From positions 31,473 through 95,472 of the forward strand of contig JBMYKD010000007.1 in assembly GCA_049595035.1 (NCBI GenBank): a stretch of 64,000 nt of DNA, read 5' to 3'. Under the pieces are notes generated by a model. The model worked only from the letters and a program-made list of their open reading frames with translations, had not been told where the DNA came from and made no database searches. Shown here piece after piece: positions 17,993 through 25,776 of this stretch; positions within the stretch are counted from its first letter, which is position 1, and every line of letters starts with the position of its first letter. This stretch comes from UBA12202 sp049595035 (GTDB taxonomy: Bacteria; Pseudomonadota; Alphaproteobacteria; Puniceispirillales; UBA1172). The translations under genes and the position numbers were made by a program.

Positions 17993-18577
17993 TTAACTTT
18001 GCTTGGCTAAAACAGATTCAATGGCTTGCCTTATTTTTTCGGAATCAGGTGATGTGGTTGACGCAAACCAGCTATCCAGTTCACCATCCGGATTGATCAG
18101 ATATTTGTGAAAATTCCAGCGTGGCTTACCCATCATCCCTGCCTTGCCAGACACCCATTGATAAAACGGATGAGCTTGATTGCCTTTGACATTTTGTTTG
18201 CTGGTCATGGGGAAGGTAATATTAAAATTCACCTCACAGAAGGATTTGATTTCCTTTTCTGTGCCCGGTTCCTGCCCGCCAAAATCATTGCTCGGAACCC
18301 CTAACACAATTAACCCCTTATCTTGATAATCTAGCCATAGGGTTTCCAACCCGTCATATTGACGGGTGAACCCGCACCGTGATGCCGTGTTGACAACCAG
18401 CACCGCCTTACCCTTAAAATCTGATAGATTGATATTACCGCCATCAATGGCTTCGAACTGGAAAGCATGAGCTGTCATGGGTTGGTCATTTCCTGTTTCT
18501 GATAATGCTGGTGCGCTTGCCCCGATAGCACCCGCCATGATTACTGCCGTCGATACCACCTGAACCAGTCGCCGCAT
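17993..18577 (-). CDS. glutathione peroxidase family protein, exported
   Basis: 194 residues of the thioredoxin-fold GPx family with an apparent signal peptide (1-26, ending ASAPALS). The catalytic residues are in place: Cys68 in NTASRCGFT (Cys not selenocysteine), Gln102 in FGGQEPGT, and Trp154-Asn155 in PRWNFHKYL. Likely a periplasmic peroxidase for organic peroxides; bacterial members often use thioredoxin rather than glutathione. Located next to the sox operon, whose flavin chemistry releases hydrogen peroxide, but the link is only suggestive. Confidence 0.9.
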   Translation of the reverse strand: MRRLVQVVSTAVIMAGAIGASAPALSETGNDQPMTAHAFQFEAIDGGNINLSDFKGKAVLVVNTASRCGFTRQYDGLETLWLDYQDKGLIVLGVPSNDFGGQEPGTEKEIKSFCEVNFNITFPMTSKQNVKGNQAHPFYQWVSGKAGMMGKPRWNFHKYLINPDGELDSWFASTTSPDSEKIRQAIESVLAKQS

Positions 18578-18606
18578 ATCGCTTACCCCATTTGTGTATA
18601 TACTTT

Positions 18607-19284
18607 TCAGTTAGGCTCAAGATCCTGAGTTTCAAGCGGCCAGCCAAGACTAATAGCCGCATCATGGAGATTTCGCGAAACCCTGATGGCATGTTTTCGG
18701 GTGAATGCATCTGCCGGCAGTAAATCCGGAATATGAACCACAGGAATGCCAGCGGCAAATGCCGCCCTGATGCCCTGATGCGAATCCTCAAAAGCAATAG
18801 CAGATGGGGGGGCACAGGATAATGCAGCAGCGGCGGATATATATAGATCAGGTGCCGGTTTCCCGTAAGAAACCTGATCACCACCAATCACCTGTTTCAT
18901 ATATCCACCTAATCCGGCGCGTTCTAGCAACATTTCTGCCTTTGTTGTCTGGGTAGATGTGGCAACAGCCATCGGCACCCCGGCCTTATCCAGCCATTGA
19001 CAAAGCGACCGCGCATAGGGTTTCAACGGAACAGAATGACGAAGCTGATCAAGAAAGAGATCACGCCAGTTTTTATCAAAGCGCAATATATCAACGTGAT
19101 CAGGCAACATATCCGCAAATATAGCCCGCTGTTCTTCCTGTTTACGTCCGATTAATTGTGCATACTGATCTGCCGCAAGCCCTGCATCATGCGCGTGGCA
19201 AGTCTGTCTGAACGTGGCCGCAGATACCTTTTCGGTATCTATCAGCAACCCATCCATATCAAAAATGACCGCTCGCGGAAGCAT
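18607..19284 (-). CDS. HAD-IA phosphatase (beta-phosphoglucomutase-like)
   Basis: 225 residues. Motif I is VIFDMDGLLIDTE with nucleophile Asp8 and acid/base Asp10, followed by a helical cap; motif II is in VATST, and GKPAPDLY and FEDSHQGIRAAFAAG are motifs III and IV. This pattern belongs to the beta-phosphoglucomutase/YniC/phosphoglycolate phosphatase group. Substrate is not readable from the sequence. It is upstream of gpx on the same strand with a 29-base gap, and divergent from the amidase gene. Confidence 0.88.
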   Translation of the reverse strand: MLPRAVIFDMDGLLIDTEKVSAATFRQTCHAHDAGLAADQYAQLIGRKQEEQRAIFADMLPDHVDILRFDKNWRDLFLDQLRHSVPLKPYARSLCQWLDKAGVPMAVATSTQTTKAEMLLERAGLGGYMKQVIGGDQVSYGKPAPDLYISAAAALSCAPPSAIAFEDSHQGIRAAFAAGIPVVHIPDLLPADAFTRKHAIRVSRNLHDAAISLGWPLETQDLEPN

Positions 19285-19312
19285 AAATTCTTATCCTGCA
19301 TGATGGACAGCA

Positions 19313-19342
19313 TTGCGAAAGACCATCATGTTAGGCTATGAT
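19313..19342 (+). promoter_or_regulatory. promoter of the amidase-NlpC/P60 pair
   Basis: TTGCGA (19313-19318), an 18-base spacer and TATGAT (19337-19342), 29 bases before the ATG at 19372. An AAAGGCAG element near the start may serve as ribosome-binding site. Confidence 0.5.
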
Positions 19343-19371
19343 TCTTACCGATGCAATAAAAGGCAGAAATT

Positions 19372-19776
19372 ATGCTTCAAGCTTCTGATATTCGTTATCT
19401 CGTGGTGCATTGTTCTGATACGGATGATGATTTGACCGCATCAGATATTCATACCATGCATCAGGGATTTGGCTGGGACGGGATTGGTTATCACGCCGTG
19501 ATTATAAAGGACGGTACCATTGAACAGGGTCGCCCTCATTTCTGGACAGGCGCACATGTCTATGGACATAATACGGAAAGCCTGGGCGTCTGTCTGATCG
19601 GGCGGGATGATTTTACAGATAAACAGATGGCTTCACTGGAACAATTGCTTCGTGACTGGAAAGCCCGATATCCGCAAGCGCAGATTTGTGGCCATTGTGA
19701 TTTTCCGGAAACCCACAAAACCTGCCCTAATTTTGATGTGACTGCATGGTGCAAACAGCATGGGCTTCATGAATGA
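19372..19776 (+). CDS. N-acetylmuramoyl-L-alanine amidase, T7-lysozyme-like
   Basis: 134-residue Amidase_2 domain with no signal peptide. Zinc ligands are His13 (VVHCSDT), His108 (GHCDF) and Cys118 (HKTCPNFDV); Tyr40 (GYHAVI) and Lys116 match the catalytic Tyr and Lys of T7 lysozyme. AmpD enzymes use Asp where Cys118 is. The fold cleaves the lactyl amide between muramic acid and L-Ala. Cytosolic location and the neighbouring AmpG, MurQ and AnmK genes suggest an AmpD-like job on imported anhydro-muropeptides. Overlaps the NlpC/P60 gene by four bases (ATGA). A phage origin of the domain is possible, but there are no other phage genes around. Confidence 0.9.
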   Translation: MLQASDIRYLVVHCSDTDDDLTASDIHTMHQGFGWDGIGYHAVIIKDGTIEQGRPHFWTGAHVYGHNTESLGVCLIGRDDFTDKQMASLEQLLRDWKARYPQAQICGHCDFPETHKTCPNFDVTAWCKQHGLHE

Positions 19777-20543
19777 AACAGATTATTTCAGCATCTGCCC
19801 CCATGCGTCATTCGGCTGATCCATTTAGCGGACTGGAAACCGAAGCGCTATTCGGTGAAGATATAACCATATGTGATGATAGTGATCCTGACTGGGTGCA
19901 TGTCCGGCTGGAAACCGACCAGTATCTAGCATGGATAGAACGCCAGCATCTGGGTGTGTTACCAACACCAACACATTGCATTTCCACCATACGCGCGCTG
20001 ATTACCAATGGCCCTGATATCAAAACCCCTGCTCTGGGTTATCTGCCGCTTGCCGCCCGCATCCATGTCATTGACGATGAAACCCGCGTGGCACAAATAC
20101 ATCTGGGGCAAAACGAATCAGGCCATGACAGGATGGGATATATCCCATCTGATCACATCAGACGGCTAGATGATTTTTGTACAGACTGGGTTGCGACTGC
20201 AGAACTTATGCTAGGCGTGCCATATCGTTGGGGTGGGCGCGATAGCATGGGGCTAGATTGTTCGGCTCTTATCCAGTTAGCCATGGCAAGCGGGGGTATG
20301 AAAAGCCCACGGAATAGCGGTGATCAGGAAAAAGCACTTGGTAAAACATTATCGCAAGATGCTGACCTGATGCGCGGCGATCTGGTATTCTGGCGGGGGC
20401 ATATCGGTGTGATGCAGGACGACCGCCGGTTATTACATGCCAATGCATGGCATCACATGGTCAAAAGCGAGCCACTTGATGAAGCAATCCACAGGATTAA
20501 AGCCAATGGTGGCGGCACTGTCACGCGGCTAGCACGGCTTTAA
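19773..20543 (+). CDS. NlpC/P60 peptidase with N-terminal SH3-like regions, cytosolic
   Basis: 256 residues. Residues about 1-135 look like tandem bacterial SH3-type domains (DPDWVHVRLE, DRMGYIPSDHI), and about 138-256 is an NlpC/P60 domain with Cys163 in GLDCSALIQ, His210 in WRGHIGVMQ and His222 in LLHANAW. Such enzymes typically cut gamma-D-Glu to meso-diaminopimelate bonds. The absence of a signal peptide, and translational coupling to a cytosolic amidase, suggest it works on free muropeptide chains, not on the intact wall. Its stop shares a TTAA with the stop of the opposing ampG gene. Confidence 0.9.
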   Translation: MKQIISASAPMRHSADPFSGLETEALFGEDITICDDSDPDWVHVRLETDQYLAWIERQHLGVLPTPTHCISTIRALITNGPDIKTPALGYLPLAARIHVIDDETRVAQIHLGQNESGHDRMGYIPSDHIRRLDDFCTDWVATAELMLGVPYRWGGRDSMGLDCSALIQLAMASGGMKSPRNSGDQEKALGKTLSQDADLMRGDLVFWRGHIGVMQDDRRLLHANAWHHMVKSEPLDEAIHRIKANGGGTVTRLARL

Positions 20544-21868
20544 CCGGCATTACCACGCGCGCCGACTTCCTGTCTAAGCCAGATTAATAACAACAATGAT
20601 GGTATGACCATTAATGCTGTTATGATAAAGAAAATGCCCCAATCACCATCAAGGCTATCCACCATCCAGCCAGATGATGATGCTAGAATCGTTTTGCCAA
20701 TAGTTCCAATAGATGCCAGCAAAGCATATTGCGTTGCGGTATAACGGCGATCAACTAAAAGCGAAATAAACGTGACAAATGCGACCGTAGCAAAAGCCGC
20801 CGCCAGATCATCCAGCATAACGGCAAGCGCGAATAGCCAGTCCACTTTCCCCACCCAGTAGAGTATACTGAACATGATATTGGTGCTGGCCATGGCTAGG
20901 CCTGCTATAAAAAGGGCTTTTACCGTCCCCAGCCGCATCGAAAACCAGCCACCAATCAACGTAAAGGTTATGGTAACTATCCAGCCCAATCCCTTTGAAT
21001 AAATACCTATTTCAGACTTGCTGAACCCGATTTCCCGATAGAATACAATCGACATTTTCCCCATAAATGCCTCACCTATCTTGAACAGTAAAACAAAGCC
21101 AAGAATGGCAAGGCCAATACGGACGCCATTGTTACGGAAAAAAGACGCCAGCGGGTCAATAACCGTTTCAATCAACCATGTGATCAGGGTTCTCAGCGAT
21201 ATGCCATGGGCGCGACCATGCGCCTTTATATTTCTTTGTTTTTCCGGAATAAGCAATAATCCCAGATTCATCAGTCCAATCATTACCAGAACAGAAATAA
21301 ACGTGATCTGCCAGTAATTCACCACCCCCATCGCCTGAACATAATCTGCAATGAAAAACGTGATCATGCCACCCAGTTTAAATCCCGTCCACCAACCAAT
21401 CACCGACATGGCAGCACCTGCCGCCATAATATCGCGTTCATCCTGATCTGCCTGTTCTATCCGCAACGCATCAATCACAATATCCTGTGATGCTGATGCA
21501 ATGGCAATGATCAAACCAAACCCCACAACAAGCACAAGATGTTCGGTGGCATCCAGCTGAATCCATGCCAGCAGTGATATAAATATGCATATCTGGAAAA
21601 TAACAATCCACGCTTTACGATGGCCAAGTTTCCGGCTGAGCCATGGTAAAGATAACCGGTCAATCAATGGCGCCCAGAGGAAATTGAACGCATATACCCC
21701 GAAAATCAGACCAGCAAAACCTACTGTCGTCCGGCTCAAGCCATCTTCTTTCAACCAGAGGGTAAGCGCACTACCGATCAAGACCCATGGAAAACCACTT
21801 ATCATCCCAAGCAGAAAAATGCGTATCATCCGCCTGTCCAGATAACCATTTAAATATGATGCAAGCAT
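20540..21868 (-). CDS. ampG: AmpG-type muropeptide permease (MFS)
   Basis: 442-residue major facilitator with about 12 hydrophobic segments. The opening FLLGMISGFPWVLIGSALTL and SQDIVIDALR are characteristic of AmpG, which imports GlcNAc-anhydroMurNAc peptides across the inner membrane. It lies 18 bases after murQ on the same strand, a likely two-gene operon, inside a cluster of muropeptide-processing genes, which strongly supports this substrate. Its 3' end overlaps the NlpC/P60 gene by four bases in convergent orientation. Confidence 0.92.
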   Translation of the reverse strand: MLASYLNGYLDRRMIRIFLLGMISGFPWVLIGSALTLWLKEDGLSRTTVGFAGLIFGVYAFNFLWAPLIDRLSLPWLSRKLGHRKAWIVIFQICIFISLLAWIQLDATEHLVLVVGFGLIIAIASASQDIVIDALRIEQADQDERDIMAAGAAMSVIGWWTGFKLGGMITFFIADYVQAMGVVNYWQITFISVLVMIGLMNLGLLLIPEKQRNIKAHGRAHGISLRTLITWLIETVIDPLASFFRNNGVRIGLAILGFVLLFKIGEAFMGKMSIVFYREIGFSKSEIGIYSKGLGWIVTITFTLIGGWFSMRLGTVKALFIAGLAMASTNIMFSILYWVGKVDWLFALAVMLDDLAAAFATVAFVTFISLLVDRRYTATQYALLASIGTIGKTILASSSGWMVDSLDGDWGIFFIITALMVIPSLLLLIWLRQEVGARGNAG

Positions 21869-21886
21869 AAAATAAATATCCTGATA

Positions 21887-22663
21887 CTATCTGTTGTTAT
21901 CGGTGTTGGCATTCGTCAGGCAGGATAAAAAATGATCCATCTGTTCTTTTCTACGAATAAGCTTGGCATTAGTGGGTTTCATGGCAATCATTAAGCCATT
22001 TTTGATACGCCCCAGCCGTGCCATCACCAGTGTTGATATGGTGTTGAGGCATATTTTCTGTGCTGTCCCTGCTTTCAGCCGTGTTGATCCTGCCAGTGCC
22101 TCACCCCCGGTTTCAAGAAGGATGGGATATTCGGCCGTATCCAATAGCGGCGTCAACCTGTTATTAGCAACACCAATGGTCAATGCCCCCTGCTGGCGGG
22201 CAGCGGCAAGCACCGCAATGGTAAAGACCGTTGTTCCACTAGCGGCCAGACCAATGACCACGTCTTTATTGTTTATATTGATATTCGTGACCGCTTCTTG
22301 TGCGGCACCTGCCTGATCTTCTGCCCCTTCGACTGACGCCATCAATGCGCCCATGCCGCCAGCAATCACATATTCCAGCCGTTCTTCTGGCCAGTTAAAT
22401 GTTGGGGTTAATTCCACCCCATCCTGCACCCCTATGCGTGCTGATGTTCCGGCACCAGCATATATGATGCGCCCGTCCGATGATGCGGCCAGCCGTTCTG
22501 CCATTGCCGTAATCGCGGCATCAATAGCGATACCAGCCTGTTTTAATGCAGAAATAGCATCCGCCTGATTATCCAGCATGACAGTAATGGCATCAGCATT
22601 TTCCAGCTGATCCAGCCATTGTGACTTATCCGGATAATCCTCGGTAGAAACATGCTTGGTCAT
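21887..22663 (-). CDS. murQ: N-acetylmuramic acid 6-phosphate etherase
   Basis: SIS-fold lyase that removes the lactyl ether from MurNAc-6-phosphate, giving GlcNAc-6-phosphate and D-lactate. 258 residues, shorter than the roughly 300 of E. coli MurQ: the C-terminal UBA-like helical part is missing and the protein stops soon after MKPTNAKLIRR. Active-site elements are present: GAGTSARIG (70-78), Glu84 in GVELTPTF and the VEGAED segment (111-116). Acts right after AnmK, encoded divergently 64 bases away. First gene of a murQ-ampG operon. Confidence 0.95.
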   Translation of the reverse strand: MTKHVSTEDYPDKSQWLDQLENADAITVMLDNQADAISALKQAGIAIDAAITAMAERLAASSDGRIIYAGAGTSARIGVQDGVELTPTFNWPEERLEYVIAGGMGALMASVEGAEDQAGAAQEAVTNININNKDVVIGLAASGTTVFTIAVLAAARQQGALTIGVANNRLTPLLDTAEYPILLETGGEALAGSTRLKAGTAQKICLNTISTLVMARLGRIKNGLMIAMKPTNAKLIRRKEQMDHFLSCLTNANTDNNR

Positions 22664-22680
22664 TGTGATATCCTGACAGA

Positions 22681-22708
22681 ATTATATTCATGCAACAAGC
22701 CTCAACAA
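22681..22708 (-). promoter_or_regulatory. murQ-ampG promoter
   Basis: On the minus strand, TTGTTG (22708-22703), a 16-base spacer and a perfect TATAAT (22686-22681), 18 bases before the murQ start. The -35 region overlaps the direct repeats at 22693-22710. Confidence 0.6.
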
Positions 22709-22710
22709 GC
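22693..22710. repeat. 8-bp direct repeat in the murQ/anmK gap
   Basis: CAACAAGC occurs twice (22693-22700 and 22703-22710) with starts ten bases apart, so both face the same side of the helix. It overlaps the -35 of the murQ promoter and lies just ahead of anmK, where a regulator could act on both genes. Operator function is a guess. Confidence 0.4.
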
Positions 22711-22727
22711 AAGAGGATAACCCCAAG

Positions 22728-23849
22728 ATGTCGCCATTAATCCCTATTATTGGCCTTATGTCTGGCACAAGCGTTGATTCCATAGACGCTGCCTTGATCA
22801 TGACAAATGGCAAGACATTTACCCGAACAGGTATAACCGCCAGCCTGCCCTGGCCAGATGATATAAGGACGGCTATTTTTAACATTCTGGATGATCCGTC
22901 ACGGCTTGATGACAGGGATGAAATAAACATACTGGAACAGGATATCGCCAAGCAACATGCCCATGCTGTGACAGCGATACATGATCAGATGGATGGATCA
23001 GCCGCCCTGATCGGATTTCATGGCCAGACCGTTCTCCATAAACCGGAACATGGCTATTCCGTACAATTAGGATCAGGGGAATATCTGGCACGATTAACTG
23101 GCTGTCCGGTGATCTATCAATTCCGGCAAAATGATCTGCATTATGGTGGACAGGGCGCACCTCTGGCCCCTATCTATCATGCGGCATTACGGGAACAGAT
23201 GCAGATCAACAAACCTGTTGCGATGATCAATATTGGCGGCATTGCCAATATCACCGCTATATCTGATGCCTACATGATCAGTATGGATACTGGCCCCGGC
23301 AATGCCATGATGGACAGAATGATGCAAAAATACAGACATCAGCATTATGACCCCGATGGACAGACCGCCGCAAAAGGGCGATGTGATGAAGATTATGTTC
23401 ATGCGGTTTTATCACATAACTGGTTTCACCTGCCGCCACCTAAATCACTGGATCGGGTGCTGACAGAACAGATGCTTTGCATGGGTTCGCTTGATAGATG
23501 GCTTAATTCCATGCCATTTGAAGATGCCATGGCCAGCCTTGCCGAGGTGACAGCCCGGGCTATTTATATGGCCTGTCTGCATCTGCCCCATATGCCTGAA
23601 CAGATGATCCTTGCCGGTGGCGGAGCGCGCAACAGCTATCTGGTTAGCCGGATAAGACACCATATGAATCAAGCAACAGATATTGATGTGGATATTATGG
23701 ATCATCATCAGATCAATGGTGACTTTATCGAGGCCGAGTTAATGGCTTTCCTTGCCGCACGAAGCCAGAATGGATATCCTATCACATTTCCTGACACAAC
23801 TGGCGTTGATATGCCGAGATCAGGAGGAGTGCGGATTGATCCGGCCTGA
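22728..23849 (+). CDS. anmK: anhydro-N-acetylmuramic acid kinase
   Basis: 373 residues of the AnmK family (ASKHA fold). It cleaves the 1,6-anhydro ring of anhydroMurNAc while phosphorylating it, giving MurNAc-6-phosphate, the MurQ substrate. Marks are the ATP loop GLMSGTSVDSIDAAL (9-23), GFHGQT, the INIGGIANIT strand, DTGPGNAMMD and AGGGARNSYL. Divergent from murQ with only 64 bases between; ends 16 bases before the convergent PIG-L gene. Confidence 0.96.
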   Translation: MSPLIPIIGLMSGTSVDSIDAALIMTNGKTFTRTGITASLPWPDDIRTAIFNILDDPSRLDDRDEINILEQDIAKQHAHAVTAIHDQMDGSAALIGFHGQTVLHKPEHGYSVQLGSGEYLARLTGCPVIYQFRQNDLHYGGQGAPLAPIYHAALREQMQINKPVAMINIGGIANITAISDAYMISMDTGPGNAMMDRMMQKYRHQHYDPDGQTAAKGRCDEDYVHAVLSHNWFHLPPPKSLDRVLTEQMLCMGSLDRWLNSMPFEDAMASLAEVTARAIYMACLHLPHMPEQMILAGGGARNSYLVSRIRHHMNQATDIDVDIMDHHQINGDFIEAELMAFLAARSQNGYPITFPDTTGVDMPRSGGVRIDPA

Positions 23850-23865
23850 TCACTTGCGCTTATAT

Positions 23866-24558
23866 TTAGATCAACGCATCCGAGCCACGAATATAAAATG
23901 GCCGAATAGGTGGTGGTGGTGGCAGGATGGCTCTGATATCAGCAAAAGGAAAGCGTTTATCATGGTGATAGGCTTCCATATAGTGACCATCTGGTGCATT
24001 CATCTGTGCCGCGCGGAACCGGTTATGAATTCGGGTGGCTGCTACAAACCGATGCGGTTCCTGGCTTTCATGCGCCATGATGGCCGCTTCTTTCGCCGCC
24101 ATATATGGGGTGATATCCACATAATATTCCGGAACAAATCCTGTTCCCATCAGAGTATCAGCATATAAAAGCGGGCACCGAAACCCTGCTGCATCAGCAA
24201 CAAGGCGGGATAATGCCCGATGGTCCGGATGATAATCTTCAGGCGCATGGGTGATGACCAGATCAGGGTTTTGATCAAGCACGGCATCGCGAATAAGCAT
24301 AGCTGCACCGTCATCTGTGGCGAGTCGCCCATCAGGTAGATTTAGCATGATGGGCTGGCCTAATGATGCTAGTCCGGTTTGTGTTTCCATGGCGCGTCTG
24401 GCAGCCAGTTCTGCCCCCGGATGATCCCCGCCAGCGGCCCCGTCTGTCGCCACAATCAGCGAGAGAGTATCCCCACGCGCCTGACAGGCGGCCAGCATGC
24501 CATACATGAATATTTCCAGATCATCCGGATGCGCTCCGATAGCGGTAATATGTGGCAT
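23866..24558 (-). CDS. PIG-L/LmbE family deacetylase
   Basis: 230 residues. Zinc motif AHPDD at 9-13 (His10, Asp13) and a later YHPDHRA give the His/Asp/His ligand set of PIG-L amidohydrolases. The family deacetylates N-acetylglucosamine in varied compounds (GlcNAc-PI, GlcNAc-malate, diacetylchitobiose). No signal peptide, so cytosolic. Placement between anmK and a GH84 glucosaminidase suggests a GlcNAc-containing recycling intermediate or free GlcNAc as substrate; this is inference from context. Confidence 0.88.
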   Translation of the reverse strand: MPHITAIGAHPDDLEIFMYGMLAACQARGDTLSLIVATDGAAGGDHPGAELAARRAMETQTGLASLGQPIMLNLPDGRLATDDGAAMLIRDAVLDQNPDLVITHAPEDYHPDHRALSRLVADAAGFRCPLLYADTLMGTGFVPEYYVDITPYMAAKEAAIMAHESQEPHRFVAATRIHNRFRAAQMNAPDGHYMEAYHHDKRFPFADIRAILPPPPPIRPFYIRGSDALI

Positions 24559-24612
24559 CTTTCCAATCCCCCCGGATCAGTTTAGAATGATATCATAACG
24601 AAAGGTGGCACA

Positions 24613-25776
24613 ATGACCAAGACGAATCCGGTCACATATGACGGATATATTGAAGGCTATTACGGTCGGCTTCTGTCCTTTGCTGATCGCAAACGTTTAC
24701 TGAAACAAATAAAAGCCCTTGGGATGACCAGCTATTTCTATGCCCCAAAGGATGATCCCTATCACCGGCTAGCGTGGCGGCAACCCTATCCGGATCAATG
24801 GTTAGCCGAATGGCACAGCTTTATCACCGAGGCAGGAGATATGGGTATTACTATCATTGCCGGATGCGCCCCAGGACTTGATCTGGATATCGCGGCCGAA
24901 ACCGATATCGCCATCATAACAGATAAACTGACGGCTTTATGCAGCACTTCTGATGATCATAGGGTTATACCATGCCTTTTAATGGATGATATCCCACCTG
25001 CCATGGCAGATGCCAATGGCCAGCATGATCAGGAAGGCCAATGGCACGCCCGGCTAGTCGGGCAACTGGCTGATAGAATGGCATCAGCGGAAAAGACCAG
25101 TATGATGGTGACGCCGCGGGTCTATGCGGATGAACTTGATGCTGACACCCCCGGCTATTTGAACGGTTTCGTGTCTGAATTGCATCCTGATATCCCCGTA
25201 TTTTATTGTGGGAAGCATATTGTTGCCCATGATCTGGATATGACAGCAACCGCTATTTGCCATGCTGGGATGACAGCTGATCATATTATCGTCTGGGATA
25301 ATATCTATGCCAATGATTATTGCCCAAGACAGCTTTTCCTTGGATCATGGCATGGACGGTCAGGAGCGCGACAGAAAACCGGCGGCGTTATGCTAAATCC
25401 CACAGGGATGATTGAAACAGATATCTTATTGCTGAACATCATGGCCGCTGGTGATAATCAAAACAACTGGCAGTCTGCATTCCGTGAACATAATGTGCCT
25501 GATGCCTTTTTTGATATAGCCCATGCGTTTGACCGGCCTGTTCACCCGACCAGATCAGAACCATATCTGCCAGATCATGATACTGCCAAAATGCTGACAG
25601 CACTTGATGAATTACTCTGGCGCTGGAAATCACCATTAGCACGGGAATGGTACCCGTTTCTGATGGGATTAAGAGGCGATCTTCTGATGCTATCAGGACA
25701 GGCTGACCCGTTGCGGCAAGCCAAAATCCTGCCGCCCTATTTGCGGCAACACTATCAGGGAAAGAATTCAACATGA
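24613..25776 (+). CDS. GH84 family beta-N-acetylglucosaminidase, cytosolic
   Basis: 387 residues. GH84 (O-GlcNAcase/NagJ) features: GYIEGYYGR at 11-19, YAPKDDPYHR (43-52), the adjacent catalytic aspartates in LLMDDIP (Asp125-Asp126), and IIVWDNIYANDYCPR, the Asn/Asp substrate clamp of the family. GH84 enzymes remove terminal beta-linked GlcNAc by substrate-assisted catalysis. No signal peptide or carbohydrate-binding module is seen. In this cluster it could split GlcNAc from anhydroMurNAc, the task of NagZ (GH3) elsewhere. The stop overlaps the start of the M19 dipeptidase gene (ATGA). An AAAGGTGG site precedes the start. Confidence 0.9.
   Translation: MTKTNPVTYDGYIEGYYGRLLSFADRKRLLKQIKALGMTSYFYAPKDDPYHRLAWRQPYPDQWLAEWHSFITEAGDMGITIIAGCAPGLDLDIAAETDIAIITDKLTALCSTSDDHRVIPCLLMDDIPPAMADANGQHDQEGQWHARLVGQLADRMASAEKTSMMVTPRVYADELDADTPGYLNGFVSELHPDIPVFYCGKHIVAHDLDMTATAICHAGMTADHIIVWDNIYANDYCPRQLFLGSWHGRSGARQKTGGVMLNPTGMIETDILLLNIMAAGDNQNNWQSAFREHNVPDAFFDIAHAFDRPVHPTRSEPYLPDHDTAKMLTALDELLWRWKSPLAREWYPFLMGLRGDLLMLSGQADPLRQAKILPPYLRQHYQGKNST

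Noticed and set aside
19372..20543. Phage lysis module, suggested by the T7-lysozyme-like amidase and NlpC/P60 gene
   Set aside because: No holin, structural or integrase genes are near, and the neighbours are AmpG, MurQ and AnmK, which fit wall recycling.
23752..24168. Plus-strand open frame overlapping anmK and the PIG-L gene
   Set aside because: Trp/His-rich shadow of the clear PIG-L coding frame on the other strand.
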